A stretch of 64,000 nucleotides of DNA from Pyropia yezoensis (taxonomy: Eukaryota; Rhodophyta; Bangiophyceae; Bangiales; Bangiaceae): contig CM020619.1 in assembly GCA_009829735.1 (NCBI GenBank), positions 7,740,375 through 7,804,374 of the forward strand, in the 5' to 3' direction. This document shows, in pieces, positions 21,251 to 32,480 of this stretch. The number at the start of each line of letters is the position of its first letter. Within the stretch, counting starts at the first letter, position 1. Position numbers and translations under genes: made by a program. The notes below the pieces were generated by a model. It was not told the origin of the DNA. It did no database searches and saw only the letters and a list, made by a program, of their open reading frames with translations.

Positions 21251-22522
21251 ATCCGTCTCACACCAGTTTGTCACAAGTGACAGCAGTTTTTCACAACTTC
21301 GGCTTACATAGAAAACCCACAAGGTTCACATACGAGAACCCGTTCCGAACGGCCGCAGAAGTCGGCGGCAGCCGCAAGTCAACTTGTACTAAAATATGAT
21401 CCAGTGCGAGGGGGTGTACGTGAGTCGCACCGTTGGGTGCGCCAGCTCACAGGCTCTTCGACGATATAAAGAATAAAAGAATAGGAGCACAGGTGCGCGA
21501 CCGTAGCCTCACGGGCGGAAAAGAGAGCGCTCCTGCAGAGGTCAAATTGGTTCATATTACCGCCCCGGAACGCTCATCTGACTGATTGTGGGCCCGAATC
21601 CGACTTCTTGGCAACGCATCCGTGCGTCCGCTCGCCCTACCTGTGACCCGCTGCCCTCTTCCTCCTCCTATCCCGGGTTTGAGCACTTTCGCAGAGTCAC
21701 CAGAAGAGCAGAACACGTCTGTGAGCCTGTCCCGGCCTATCAGTACCTCTCTCTTTGGCGCAGTGGGCTGACGGTCGCGCAAGCGGCTCTTCCCGCGTGC
21801 CCTCACGCACCCCACCTTCCCCCCTTAAACACACCCGGCTGTTCTCGATAGGGTGTTGGCGGGAGCCAGCAGGCGCGCCCCACACCGCTGCACAACAATA
21901 GTCCGCCCCACGCTTTCGCCAGCACGTCCACCCCCCCTCACGGATGCGTCGCAGTCAGCGAGGGGCGAGGGAGAAGCTATCATCAGGCTCATTTTAAGTG
22001 CGAAAAGAGCATCTGCTCCCGCGTTCTTTCAGACGCAAAGTGCTACCCGTGGAGCAGGCAAGCATCTCTACCAGCCGCAAGTACCTGCGAGCTATGTCGT
22101 TGTTGGGGGGCGGGGGGGGGACGTACCCACCCTGGAGGAGGGGGGGATGCTTTTTGGAGCTCACGGGCTGTGATGCCGAACGTCACGATCGCGAAGGGGC
22201 CATGCTGCTTCAGCTCTCATTGGTCGACGGACGGGAAAAGATGCTCCACGACGACAAATACGATCAAGATTTTTCTGCTGTAGCTCTGTAAGCAGTGCCC
22301 CGGATGGCTGCCCTGATATGTAAACGAGAGTTGTGAAAAACTGGTTTACCCCCCCAAACGAGGGTGCATTTCTTCCTCAGCAACCAGGCATCGCCCGCAG
22401 AAACGGACAAGACGGTCGGACTCCTGAGGTGCTGCCGAGTCCCCTAATATACTTTCCGAGAAAAACGCAGCCTGGGAACCTTCTCTCATATGCAAGTTGT
22501 GAAAAACTGGTGTCAGACGGAT
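21251..22522. mobile_element. Non-autonomous TIR element, about 1.27 kb
   Basis: The left end begins ATCCGTCTCACACCAGTTT. The right end, reverse-complemented, begins ATCCGTCTGACACCAGTTT, and similarity continues through TCACAA (26 of 28 bases). CAGTTTTTCACAACT-type copies recur inside: a second left copy at about 21282-21299 and a reverse copy at about 22328-22345. This gives four subterminal motifs in inverted arrangement. There is no transposase frame inside. I could not fix a target-site duplication, so the superfamily is unknown. Confidence 0.65.
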
Positions 22523-24340
22523 AGCGGGAGCGGTTGGCACGGGGCTCGTGCGGGGTTGCGTGCCGGTTGGGCCGGCGGGGGGTGAGGGTGAGGAGGTCGG
22601 GGGCGCGAGACGTGGTGGCGGGGGCGAGGAAGAGGGCGATGACCTCGGACCGGGTTGGGGGAGTGTCGGGGGGGCCGGCAGCATCCGAGGTTGTGTGGCG
22701 ATTGCATATTTACTTCCAAGTTCTTTCTCGTGGTCCGGCTGGACTACCCCCAGAAAACGGCCAGCCTGTCTGCTCCAACCCACTTACGTGGGCCAAGATC
22801 CGTTTGGCAATATGGGCCCGGACACTCTCAGGAGGGCCACCTCTTTGGTCTACCCTAGGGCAAGTGAGGGGTCGCACTGTACTGGAGTATACTGGGGGAT
22901 ACTCGTGGTTGGTACCACACCCTCGCGACGCGAAGTGGATTACGATATTCGCATTGGCTGGAAAGTGGGCTCTTCGCCGGGCATTGCCCGGTTATCAACT
23001 ACATGAAAGCACAATGTTTAAATAGGGCTGGCTTCGGTCGTATTTTGATTCTGGTCGCCGTCTCGTAGAAGTCCATCTGTACTGCATAGGAGGTTCGAAT
23101 CTCGTGTTGTGAGCAACTTCGAGATTGTCCGCGTGCCATCGAGAAGTCCAGATCGTAAGTGTACAGCCGCCAGACGGGCAGCGGTCTCAGTCCAGGAAGA
23201 CATGTCCAACCTGTCCGACCCCCTCTCCCGCACCGCACCGCCTCCGCTGCGGCCGCGGTCGCTGCCACCGTCTACCGTTTGCACTTGTGGGCGCCTTTTT
23301 CCCTCCGTCAGGAGAGACACGGGCGTGCCGGTTCCTTTTCGACCGCCACACGGTCAAGGGAGAAGGAAGGCGTCGGCCATTACGACAGCGGCCACAAAGG
23401 TGGCCTGGAGAGTGGCCCGGTGGGTGACACGGCTGCCATCGCGAAGGGCGTTTTTCCTAGCCCGTCGCTTTGCCTTCGGCGCAAAAACGCGCCCGCCGCT
23501 TCACGTACTGCTCGGCCCTGAGCCGCAGTAGAAAAGACCAGTTGGCAGCGCGGCGTACCTCCCCAACCTGGCCACTTGGTCGAGCTGCCTCCGGTCGTGC
23601 CACCTCATGTACGAGCTGTCTGCGATGCTCAACGCGTCGGAGCGAGAGGGATAGTAACATCGCCGCACGTAGCCGCTCCCCAGGTGTAGTTACCGGGACT
23701 CACCCGCTCTGTGGCACTAGCAGACTGGGTGATGGACATGAGCGAAGGCTAGCTCTGCACGGGTCGGACTCCGCGTTGGGGGGCGGGGGACGGCGGCCGC
23801 TGGACAGTTTCGAGAATAGTGCGACAGGTGGGGAGGGGAGGGGACCAGTGAGGAGCGGGGGTCGCCTCTTAAAGAAAGCTTCTCCATAGGAAGTGATGAG
23901 GGAAGCTCTTCTTTGGATGAGCGCCGTCCGCGCCTGAGGGGAGGCGGCACATGAAAAGGGAGGGAAGGCGCTTGCATGGTATTCGGCGTCCCGCTCTCAG
24001 TTCTGTACAGCCCGTTTTCGTTGGATGTATGTTCCGTACTGTGATGAGCCACGGATCACATTCTCTCAAAAGAGCACGAAAACTCGAATGAAGAAACACA
24101 GTCCGCCGAAAAGCCCATGCAAGGCTTCCACATCTCAGCGGACATCCCGCCCGCCTCCTCCGCCCCGCAAGCCGCTTCCTCCCGAGCACAGGCATCTCAG
24201 AGGTGTACTTGCTAACTCTTCCTCACGTCGCCTCTAAGAACCTCTGTCTTTTCTCTCCACTCGCCCCTTTTTCTTCTGCACCCCAGCGGGGAAGCGGCTC
24301 CTCTCAGGGCGCGGGAAGGGGCTGCTGCTTCGGAGAGGGG
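22523..24340. other. No gene supported
   Basis: Several short frames of unclear merit lie at 23200-23530. A T-rich start-like patch TTTAAATAGG sits at about 23018. GGTTCGAATC at 23091 resembles a tRNA B box but no tRNA folds around it. A purine-rich segment lies near 23770-23870. Confidence 0.3.
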
Positions 24341-24344
24341 CACG

Positions 24345-24660
24345 CTACCTGGGGGGGGAGGCCGCTACCGGCGGGGGGTGCCGCTGCTATCGGTCGGGGG
24401 GCAGCTGCTCCCGGTGGGGGGGCGGACGCGACCTGTGGGAAGGCGTCTGCGGCTGCGCGGGGGGGGCGTGCTGCCGGCGGGGGGGAGGATGGCCGCTACC
24501 GGCATGGAAGGGCGGCTGCTGTCGGGCGGAAGGCGGCTGCTCCGAGGCGGGCAGCTGCTACCGGCGGGGGGGCCGGGTGCAACGGGGGGGGCGGCTGTGC
24601 CCGGCGGGGGGTCAGCTGCTGCCGGGGGGGTGGCTTCTGCTGCCGGCGGTGCGGTGGGCG
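24345..24660. repeat. Degenerate GC minisatellite
   Basis: About ten imperfect units of roughly 30 bp based on GCGGCTGCTGCCGGCGGGGG. The plus and minus frames over it are Gly/Leu/Arg- or Pro/Ala-rich repeats with no independent support. Confidence 0.7.
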
Positions 24661-24843
24661 CCATCGGTGGGGCCAACCCTTGAGTTGGGTACTCCTTCTG
24701 CCGTCGTCGGTGCTAGCCGTCCGGGTGTGGCGTCTTCAGGTCGGTTTGAGATTCCGGCGCCGACGCTTCGCCTTTCCTGCTTCCGGGTGCCCGACTGGTA
24801 ACTGACTTAAGGTGGCCCGTTGTGCGACCGGTGCGATGCTGGC

Positions 24844-25254
24844 ATGCTTGAAGATCAGCTGGGCCGGCTTTCGGGACAGGTTGAGGGCGTTAAGTCTTCC
24901 TTAGTGCTGGGCACGTATGCCAGCGTCTTGAACGACGTGGTCGACCAGGTATTTGCTTGCGCGGACAGCGGCCAGACGTTGGACAGTCCGGTGGTTGGTG
25001 AGCTCCTTGCGACTTTGACCCGGCATGGCTTGGCCCAGCACTGAAGAGGGACCTTCACGAGTTTCCAGGAGCGTCGGCGGATGTACTTGGAGGAGCAGGT
25101 GCGTCCGGCGGTCACTAGTGCTGTTCCGTTGTTGGAGTACGTCGAGGCGTCTCGACCGCCTTACTACGTCATGCCGTCATACGATGGGTCCCGTCGTGCT
25201 GCTGACGAGGCACTGGAGAGCGCTCCTGCGGCGCAGCGCGCGCGCCGGGAGTAA
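24844..25254 (+). pseudogene. Unassigned helical protein frame with one in-frame TGA
   Basis: From ATG 24844 the frame reads a typical helical protein (DQLGRLSGQVEGVKSSLVLG...), stops at TGA 25042-25044, and continues in the same frame with equally protein-like sequence (FTSFQERRRMYLEEQV...YVEASRPPYYVM) to a TAA at 25252-25254. Upstream in the same frame (24660-24801) another protein-like stretch is separated by TAA and TAA-like stops. It is convergent with the gypsy element. I do not recognise the family. A retroelement Gag remnant is one possibility. Confidence 0.4.
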
Positions 25255-25494
25255 TACTTGAGGGCGAGGAAGGTGGGAGTCACGGGAGAAGGGAGGAGGG
25301 AAGAGCCGAAGAGAAGGGTTGCTCGAACGGGTGCATGCTTGTTTTTTAGTAGTTCTATGCTTGTAGTGCTTTATTCCTTGGTACACCCGTATCCCTCTCT
25401 CTATCTTCTTGTTCCTTGTCCGTTGCGACAGAGCTCGCCTCTTCCAGCAAGCCATGGTCAGCTCCTTCTTTCTCGTCATCCTCCGAGTCTAACT

Positions 25495-26300
25495 CTAGGA
25501 TCTTGCCAGCTCTGGCCACCGGAGTACCTTCAATCTGTTCCGCCGTGTGTAGGCGCTGACATCAGCAATGGGTAACCGGTTGGAGGGCTCCCAGGTATCA
25601 TCAGCTGGGTTGAAACCGAACCAGCGCACCCGCAGATACAGGCGTCCCTTCTTCCAGGCATGTTCTACAAACTTTACGTAGACGTCTTCTCGGGCTTCTT
25701 GTCGGGATAACCAAGGTACTGCGGCGCGCTTACGCCGGGTCAGGTCCGGCTTGCTTGGCAGTGGAGCTCGAGTGATACCTTTGTGGGTGGTACGTCGTAG
25801 CAAACAAGCTCTTGATACCCATCGGGTCACGGACTCCTTGTAAGAACAGGGATGCAAACTGGGGACCGCTGTCGGTTAAGAAGGAGTCCGGAGGGCCATA
25901 GGCAGCTATCCAGGTCTTGCAGAAGGCCTACGTGACGTCCAGGGCCGTGACGGTTCTGAGCGGGATTACTCGGGTGAACTGGGAGAACCGGTCACAGCCA
26001 ATGAGCAGGTATAGGTTGCCACTGGATGTCTCAGGTAGGGGCCCCAGGAGGGGGGGGGGATGTCCATACTCAAGCTTGCAAAGGGCTCCGCCGCAGGAAT
26101 AGGCGTAGCTTAGAATTCTTCTTCCTCTGGGTCAACCGGTTCCTAGCACAGAAGACACAGGGCTCTAGATGCTTGTGGACGTCACTTACCATGATTTCCC
26201 AGTAGTAGTATTACCGCATTGATCCGTAAATCCGGTTGATGCCAGGTTGTCCGGCCTGGGGAGACGACTGTTCCAGGCGGAGGATATCAGCTCGTAGGTT
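25495..26300 (-). pseudogene. Gypsy integrase and chromodomain remnant
   Basis: Around 26110-26290 a degenerate H2C2 zinc region is visible (GINRIYGSMR...YYYWEIM...CVFC). Around 25860-26060 follows the integrase core with LIGCDRFSQFTRV (first Asp) and FLTDSGPQFAS (second Asp). The catalytic Glu region after TTYHPQ is lost and a stop interrupts the core. The frame 25857-25495 then encodes a chromodomain-like fold with YLRVRWFGF and ADDTWEPSNRLP, which in chromoviruses directs integration to chromatin. Confidence 0.7.
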
Positions 26301-27134
26301 TTAGGGTACGTAGACTTGAGTTGCCCCATCAAAGGGTGATACCCGTATCAGGAGTCCATCCGTGGACTCGGAGAAGCGACTATTCCGCTTCAGGTCCATC
26401 TGGTGCCGGATCTCTAAGCAATGAGGATCCATGAGCTGTGCCTCCACCATCCGGTGAGTGGTTACCGGCTGGTGGGCTTCAGGCGACTTGAATTGGGGAG
26501 CGTGCCAACCACGTCCGACATTCGGGAGGATGAAACAGGGTACTTCCTCCTCGCTAGGGTCCGTATCGGCTGCAGGAGTCTCCAACCGGGACATGGTGTC
26601 GGCGCAGTGGTGCTCCCTCCCTGCTCTGGTGCATACCTTGTAGTTCAATTCCGAGAGGCGTAGACGCCACCGGGCGACCCTTCTTTGGCTGCTGTCCATG
26701 CATAGCAGCCACCTTAGGTCGGCGTAGTCCGTCCGGATGAGAAACTCTTGTCCTTCTAGATAGGGGCGTAACAGGAAAAACGCCCACACGATTGCCAAAC
26801 AATCGCGTTCCGTTGTGGAATAGTTCTTCTCTGCTGGAGTCAAGACGCGACTGTAGTAGCCCACCATGAGGAAGTGCCCATCAGGTTGTTGCTGGAGTAG
26901 AGAGCACGCCACCTGGACGCCACAAGCGTCAGTTCCTAGAACAAATTGGCCCTCCCGCTTAGGTAGCGCCAGTACTAGAGTCGTGGTCAGGCGCTTCTTG
27001 AGCGCCTCGAAGGGGGCTGTCTGCTTCTGATAGAACACCGGGAGATGTCCTGGGAGCTTCTCGCTGGTGAGCTTGGCCAACGGCCTGGCAATCAGGGCGC
27101 AGGTTCGTACAAACCGGTGGTAGACGCTGCACAT
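26301..27134 (-). pseudogene. Gypsy RNase H region
   Basis: An open frame of 277 codons. It holds the RT thumb/connection (HRFVRTCALIARPLAKLT) and the RNase H domain with the first acidic site in LGTDACGVQVACSLL, YSTTERDCLAIVWA, and the later TDYADLRWLL. It is offset from the RT frame by a shift near 27215, so RT and RNase H are no longer fused. Confidence 0.8.
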
Positions 27135-28096
27135 ACCCAGAAAGCTCTTGAGCTCCGTCTGGGTCTTAGGTTGCCGGGCTTGCCGAAGGGCCTTGATATT
27201 CGTCTCGTTGACCCGAAGCTCCCCGGGCTCAGCACGTGCCCCGGGTATTCAACCTCAGTCTCAAACAGGTGGCACCTCTCTGCCTTCAGGGTAACTCCAG
27301 CCTTGGACAGGAGCGCCAGGATCTCTCGGAGGTGCTCCGAGTGTTCCGCCGGGGTCTTCGGGAAGACGATGATATCGTCCAAGTACACCGGACATGTCCT
27401 CCATCTTAGTCCCGACAGGATGATGTCAATCGCTTTCTGGAAAGTAGCCGGAGCATTGGTGAGGCCAAAAGGAAGACGCTTGCACCGGAATAGCCCCATA
27501 TTGCACGTAAAGGTGGTCTTGTCCTTATCTTCGTCGGCGAGAGGGATCTGCCAGTATCCGGCGTTACAATCCAGAGTTGAATAGAGGGTGGCGTCACCGA
27601 GGAAGTCGATGCAATCATCCATCCGGGGTATCGAGTATTCATCCTTAACCGTCATCTCGTTCAGGCGCCTGTAGTTGACGCAAAAACGGAAGTGACCGCC
27701 AGGTTTCGGGACGACCACCACCGGGAAGGCCCACTCGCCATCTGAGGGCTCGATAACATCGATCTTGAGCAGCTTGTTAACCTGCTTCTCAATCTCATCC
27801 CGGCGATGTGGTCTTGCCCGATACGGTTGCAGGTGTACTGGCTTTGCATCCGGCTTAAGTTGAATCCGATGGAGGGTGGCGTCCGTCTTGCCCAGCTCTC
27901 CAGACCACAGGTGCCGATATTTTTGGAGAAGCTTGTCCAGAGCCTTCTTCAGGTCAGGAGGAACATTTTCTTTGTTGATATTCGGCAGCTTGGGTGGTGC
28001 TTGAACGGGCTTTGGGGCAATGCTGATAGCCTGTGCTTGTTCCGGAGGTACGCCCAGGGCGGATAGGTTGGATGCCAATTCTTGTTGCAGGTTCAA
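27092..28096 (-). pseudogene. Gypsy reverse transcriptase
   Basis: The RT palm is well preserved: PVVVVPKPGGHFRFCVNYRRLN, LYSTLDCNAGYWQIPL (first catalytic Asp), LPFGLTNAPATFQ, and VYLDDIIVF, the YLDD box with the two further Asps. A TAG at 28106-28108 separates it in frame from the protease tail upstream. The C-terminal 50 codons are out of frame after about 27215. Confidence 0.85.
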
Positions 28097-28105
28097 AAGG
28101 TCCTC

Positions 28106-28720
28106 CTAGCTCCGGGCACCGGCAGAGCCTCGATAAGGTTCCGCCGTCCCAACTCGAGTGCCCTTGGCAAGAGTGATAGGCTTCCAGCTCACATTGATGA
28201 TCAGCACGGAGAATGAGGCGTGCCTTTCCACCTTCTTGTGATGCCCATGGGCCAAGTACAACCGGTGTTTCCCCAGAAACTCCTTGCGTCCGTAGATCCG
28301 GCATTGACCCATTGTCCCGTTAGTTACTTGAACCTTGGTTTCCGAGAGAGGAGGAAGAAGGACTGGTTTGAAGAGCGTCAAGGTAGAAGGGGGGATACGG
28401 TCCTTCTTGCTCGTGACTACACGAACCCTGGTGTCCATGTGCTCCTGTATCGGCGACACAAACCCATGGTTGAACTCCACCTTTCCTTCTCCTGGGAGGA
28501 TACTCTTGAAAAGCTGCTTCTGGAAGTCCCAGCCTAGGGTGAGGGGGACTGAGAGGGTCTTGACTACGAGAGATGGAATGAGCAGTGGGTCATTGTTGAC
28601 AAAGATGGTGACAGAAAGGCGGCCAAGCGGTCGTAAAGCTTGACCCGAGGCGTCTACAATTCGGGTCTTGGTAGGGGCTCTCCAGGCTTGTCGGCGCCAG
28701 CCCGGAGGTACCAGGTTTTC
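28106..28720 (-). pseudogene. Gypsy protease remnant
   Basis: The minus frame contains TRIVDASGQALRPLG and GWDFQKQ, matching the C-terminal half of a retropepsin and its linker to RT. The D-(S/T)-G-A active-site turn is not found. A frame change near 28800 separates it from Gag. Confidence 0.5.
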
Positions 28721-28807
28721 AGTGATGACGCTTGGTCCGCCCCCGTGACAGCCACTGGAGTAACAGCCTGGGCGAGGCTATCCCCCACACGCATACGAAC
28801 ATTGATC

Positions 28808-30247
28808 TTAAGGGTTTTCCTTACGCAGGACGAGCAAAGTCCCCTTGAAAAACATTCGTGTCCAGGCCGCTACCGGTTGTGCAGGTAAATGCCGTTCTTT
28901 CTCCCGGAACGCATGGGGAGAACGGGTAGAAGTACCCTGCCGTCGAATGTTCAGGAAGACACTTGGGGAGAGCGCCTGACGTACTCGTTTCCCCGAGCCC
29001 AAGGATTCCTTGGAGGTCTCGGTCGCCAGGTCAAAGTCCGTACGAGCTTTCTTGGTCAGAGCCTCGGTGATGCTCTGCAAGGTTGCCACCCGAATCGCGT
29101 GTACCTGTGCCTCGTCCCTCTTGGTAGCCGCCCGCCGGTCAGCCCAGTTGAACGCCTTAGCGAACACTAGTCCTTGACGCTTCAGCTTCTCATGGAGATT
29201 CTGAGGGATGGTCGGGCACTGGTAAGACGGATGGTCCTCCTTCTGGCATACCAAACAAAACCGGAAACGCTGGTTCCTGACTTTTTCAGGGGCCACCAAC
29301 GAAGGCTGCTCCTTGGAGACGAAGCCACCCCACTTGTCAACTGACGCCACGGGAGAGGTTTCGCCAACAGCCAGTACCGGTATAGGGTTATCGCCTCCCT
29401 TATACTTGTCGGTTCCGGGACGAACTCGCGACAACGGCTTGGTATTCGACACCATGGGGGCCTGGAGTGCCTTGGCTTGCCGGTACTTGCCCTTGGTGTA
29501 AGCCATCAGCTACTGGAAGGTATGCTCTTAGTGTTCTGGTTGTAGTTCATGGCATCAACTTGGAATTTATTCAGGAAGCCCTTCCGAGAAGATCATCTTG
29601 AGCCTGTCCTCAGGGTAAAAGTTGCCACAAGCTTCGCTCATCTCCCGGACACGGCAGACGAAGGCCCCTGGAGTCTCTTGTCGTTCCATGGTTGCCCGGC
29701 TCAACTTGCCCACTGCCTTGTGCAGGGAGTCCGCGTCAGCGTAGTTGGACAGGAGCCAGTTGACCGCTTCCGGGTAGCTCCCAACGGTACGCCCAGAGAT
29801 GTGTCCGGCTGAGTCCGGAAGAACTTGTGCGAACCGCTTTTCTGCTTCTCCGGTCATGAAGATGACCAGATGGTAGAGTGCCTTGCCCTCCGACACATCA
29901 TTGTCGTTGCATGTCTTGACAAACCGGCGCAAGAAGGCTAAGATAAGCGCCGGTTTCTTCCCAGAAAACTTGGGATGTCCCTCGAAACTCGGTTGCATAC
30001 GCCGGTTCAGGGATGCCATCTTCTTGGCCATCTTCCTGGTGTAACCTTGGTCTTGGTTCTCCAGCCGGTAGTTACCCCAATACGTGACCGTGATCAGGGT
30101 GGCATCCCCCACTTGGTGGGCGGGGAAGCCAAACTCAGCTAGCTTGCGTCGGGTGGGACGAGGAGATGCGTCCCAGTCGTATCCCTCTTCAGAGCTGGAG
30201 GAATTAGTAAAGCTGGTGCTAGAGCGACGACGACGACGCCGATCCTC
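28808..30247 (-). pseudogene. Gypsy Gag with CCHC zinc knuckle
   Basis: The frame opens after a TGA at about 30248 with an Arg- and Ser-rich start, passes through capsid-like helices (FLRRFVKTCNDND...LYHLVIFMTG...SYPEAVNWLLSNYA), and stops at TAA 29567-29569. The following 60 bases need a frame change. The second part (29506-28808) carries the nucleocapsid knuckle CLVCQKEDHPSYQC (C-x2-C-x4-H-x4-C). No in-frame ATG is present at the original start, so the initiation codon is lost. Confidence 0.75.
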
Positions 30248-30649
30248 TCAGAAACGTGTCAGTATCCCTCGGGGTAAAGGGACAGGTAACACAGAAAGAG
30301 GAACTACGTGAGTGGTATGCCTGTTGCCTCGCGTGCCTGCTGGTAGAGCCAACAGATACGCACGATAGTGCACACGGGGAAGAAGAAAGCAAACGCGCAG
30401 TTGTCGTTTTCTCTGAGGGCGCGGGCCAAGGGCGCCGCACTGTCCCTCTTCGCGTGCACCTGGGGGAGCCTCGGCACATTGGCCAGGTAGCCGCCCCCTA
30501 ACACCAAGTGGCTCCGACCCGAGTCTAACCTCGTCAGGTCGGGGGCCACTATCACTACTAATTCTATTCTCCCTCACTAATCTCACACAGAATTTCTCTC
30601 AAATGAAGTCCCTCTTAATTTATGCAAAAACCCATCAGAAGTCCCTCTC
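30248..30649. other. No gene seen
   Basis: Probably gypsy 5' leader or flank. CACTATCACTACTAATTC at about 30547 is reminiscent of a CACTA-type terminus for the element to the right, but no inverted partner of comparable length is proven. Confidence 0.25.
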
Positions 30650-31141
30650 TCACGTGTGGGTAGCGAAGTCCACCGCATTCCATGCCGGGCACGGGCCTAG
30701 GCCGCCAAACATCCCCACAGGGCGGGCGTGTCCTGGCACCTGGTGTCCCTTGGTCGCCATCCCGGGTCGACGCCAAGTCAGGGCCAGGGATGCTACAACA
30801 GGCACATCTTCAGTGAGAGCATCAATATTGACAGGGAGCTTAGGCGGGGGCTTGGCACTTTTCTGGCGCACGGATGTCGCGAGTGGCTCCGCTGGTGGGT
30901 TAGTAACCCAAGCCCGGTTGTCATCGTCTTGGTTGGTCTTGAACAGCTTAGCCCAGGTGTCGCCACTCTCGTCTACTTCCACATGCAGGTACGTCAGCTA
31001 CTCAAACCACACAAGCCTTCCGGCCACAATCTTTCCGCTATGCAGCGCAGTCTCACAGATAAACGGCTCCGCTGGTACCGCGTTGATGACATCCACTTCA
31101 AAATACATGCGGACCTGGACACGACTACGATGATGAGACAT
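30650..31141 (-). pseudogene. Unassigned protein frame with one amber codon
   Basis: From ATG 31141 the minus strand encodes a protein-like sequence (VRMYFEVDVINAVPAEPFIC) interrupted by TAG at 30998-31000. It continues in the same frame (EVDESGDTWAKLFKTNQDDD) to 30650. It has mixed hydrophobic/acidic composition and no known motif. It lies just below two other decayed minus frames with the same polarity and may be a 3' exon of the same gene. Confidence 0.45.
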
Positions 31142-31245
31142 CCAGTTCAGACCGCCAGTACCAGCCACTCAAGCGCATGCGAGCGAAGACGCGAGCGACA
31201 TGGGTAGACTCAGTGCACACTGCCAAGAACGCTCTGACTCTATTA

Positions 31246-32366
31246 TTACGTGCCATCCAGTAGAAGGAAACGCAACAAAAAGGAAAGACGCGACGCGAGC
31301 AGAGAGCCCACAGTGAGACTTTTGCTCATGACAATAGCCAGCATCGCCAGTAACGACCACAGTAGCATATCAGCATCTGGTCCATTAGAGAAGACAAACT
31401 TGTCCGGGTCCGCTGAGCACTGGGCCACCGCGGCCAAGAACGCTCAGATGATACCTTCGCGACGAGTCAGGCCTTTGATGTATTGTCGGCCTTCAAGGAA
31501 TTTGGTGGCATCCTCCGGTTCTCCACGGTAGTCGACAGCATCCGCCCATGTCTGAAAAGTGCACCTGCGCATCTTAGCGTGCACGTTGTTCATCGTCTTC
31601 ATGAGCCACGGCTTGAGCTTCTTGAGGCTTGGCGAGTCCCCCCGGCTTGCTGGCGGGACTTCGAACTCTTCCTTGAGTAACTGGTCAGCGTCCTCCTCGC
31701 TGACCTTGGCAGAGGCCATGACAATGTCTCGAAGGAAACCATGAATCTCGGAGCGAGCAAGGAACACGCTGTCATTCGAACTGGGCTCCAGTAGGTCGGT
31801 GTGCATACTCGCGATGAGGGCGCTTCGAAGGGTCTGGATGGGACCCTGGACGATGCCGCTTCACGTCTTGCTCTTGGTCGCCCGTGGGAGCCGTTGGCGT
31901 CGCCACCGACGCGTCACAGGCGCTTCAGGGTTGACGCTTGGCCCTGGCGCCTCCTCTCCCTCATCGTCACTGCCGAGTTGATCGGGTGGAACTGGTTGAT
32001 GGACCGCCTTCGTTCGCTTCTGCCGCCCCGTAACAGGAAAGCTCTTCTGGCCAACGGCGCCAAGGAGGGCATCAGCTGTCTGTTGAGCAGCAACTGCGGA
32101 CACGTAACTGGTTTGTGCCGCGATCTGGGCGTGGAGAGCGGCATGTGAGCCTTGAGTGCCTAACGGAGGGGTGCGACGAGAACGTCACGTCCACCGACTC
32201 TCCATACGAGATTGGCGGCGCTCTCCGCAACGGGTGCCGACGCCATTTACTCACGGAGGCGCTTGCGCCGACTGGGAGAGGGACTCGAGCTGCCTTCCGC
32301 CCGAGCAGCAGCCTCAGCGCCAGCCTCATACGCAGCTTTGCTACTTGGCCAGTACATGGCAAGCTG
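31246..32366 (-). pseudogene. Unassigned coiled/helical protein frame, multiply interrupted
   Basis: Starting near an ATG at about 32333, a minus frame is interrupted by TGA at 32247-32249, shifts by one base near 32165, then continues through TGA at 31861-31863 and TGA at 31444-31446 to a stop at 31246. The pieces between interruptions look like one protein: an Ala/Glu-rich start, a Lys/Arg-rich segment, an acidic DDEGEE stretch, then an amphipathic region with VMASAKVSEEDADQLLKEEF and LKKLKPWLMKTMNNVHAKM. No family is recognised. It is divergent to the Plavaka-like transposase and could be that element's second gene. Confidence 0.4.
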
Positions 32367-32480
32367 TTGTACCCTGTGTTGTAGTCCAGTACAAAGAAGA
32401 AACGTAGAAAGAAAAAAAGGCTGAGGAGTGCCGTCCCACATGGCCTGTTGGTATACAGACTCTTTGCTGAAGACAACATA

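Larger units (their letters stand above)
25495..30247 (-). mobile_element. Decayed Ty3/gypsy retrotransposon with chromodomain (chromovirus)
   Basis: In minus-strand order the element carries Gag, a zinc knuckle, retropepsin remnants, reverse transcriptase, RNase H, integrase and a C-terminal chromodomain. This order and the chromodomain identify the chromovirus branch of Ty3/gypsy. Every junction carries frameshifts or stop codons, so it is non-functional. I could not identify LTRs at either side (25255-25494 and 30248-30640 show no clear identity), so the termini are approximate. Confidence 0.85.

Noticed and set aside
23040..23110. Possible tRNA gene (GGTTCGAATC at 23091)
   Set aside because: The T stem does not pair, there is no A box or acceptor stem at the right distance, and no anticodon arm could be drawn.
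25255..30640. LTRs of the gypsy element
   Set aside because: Comparing sequence beyond both ends by eye gave no shared block; a self-alignment would be needed.
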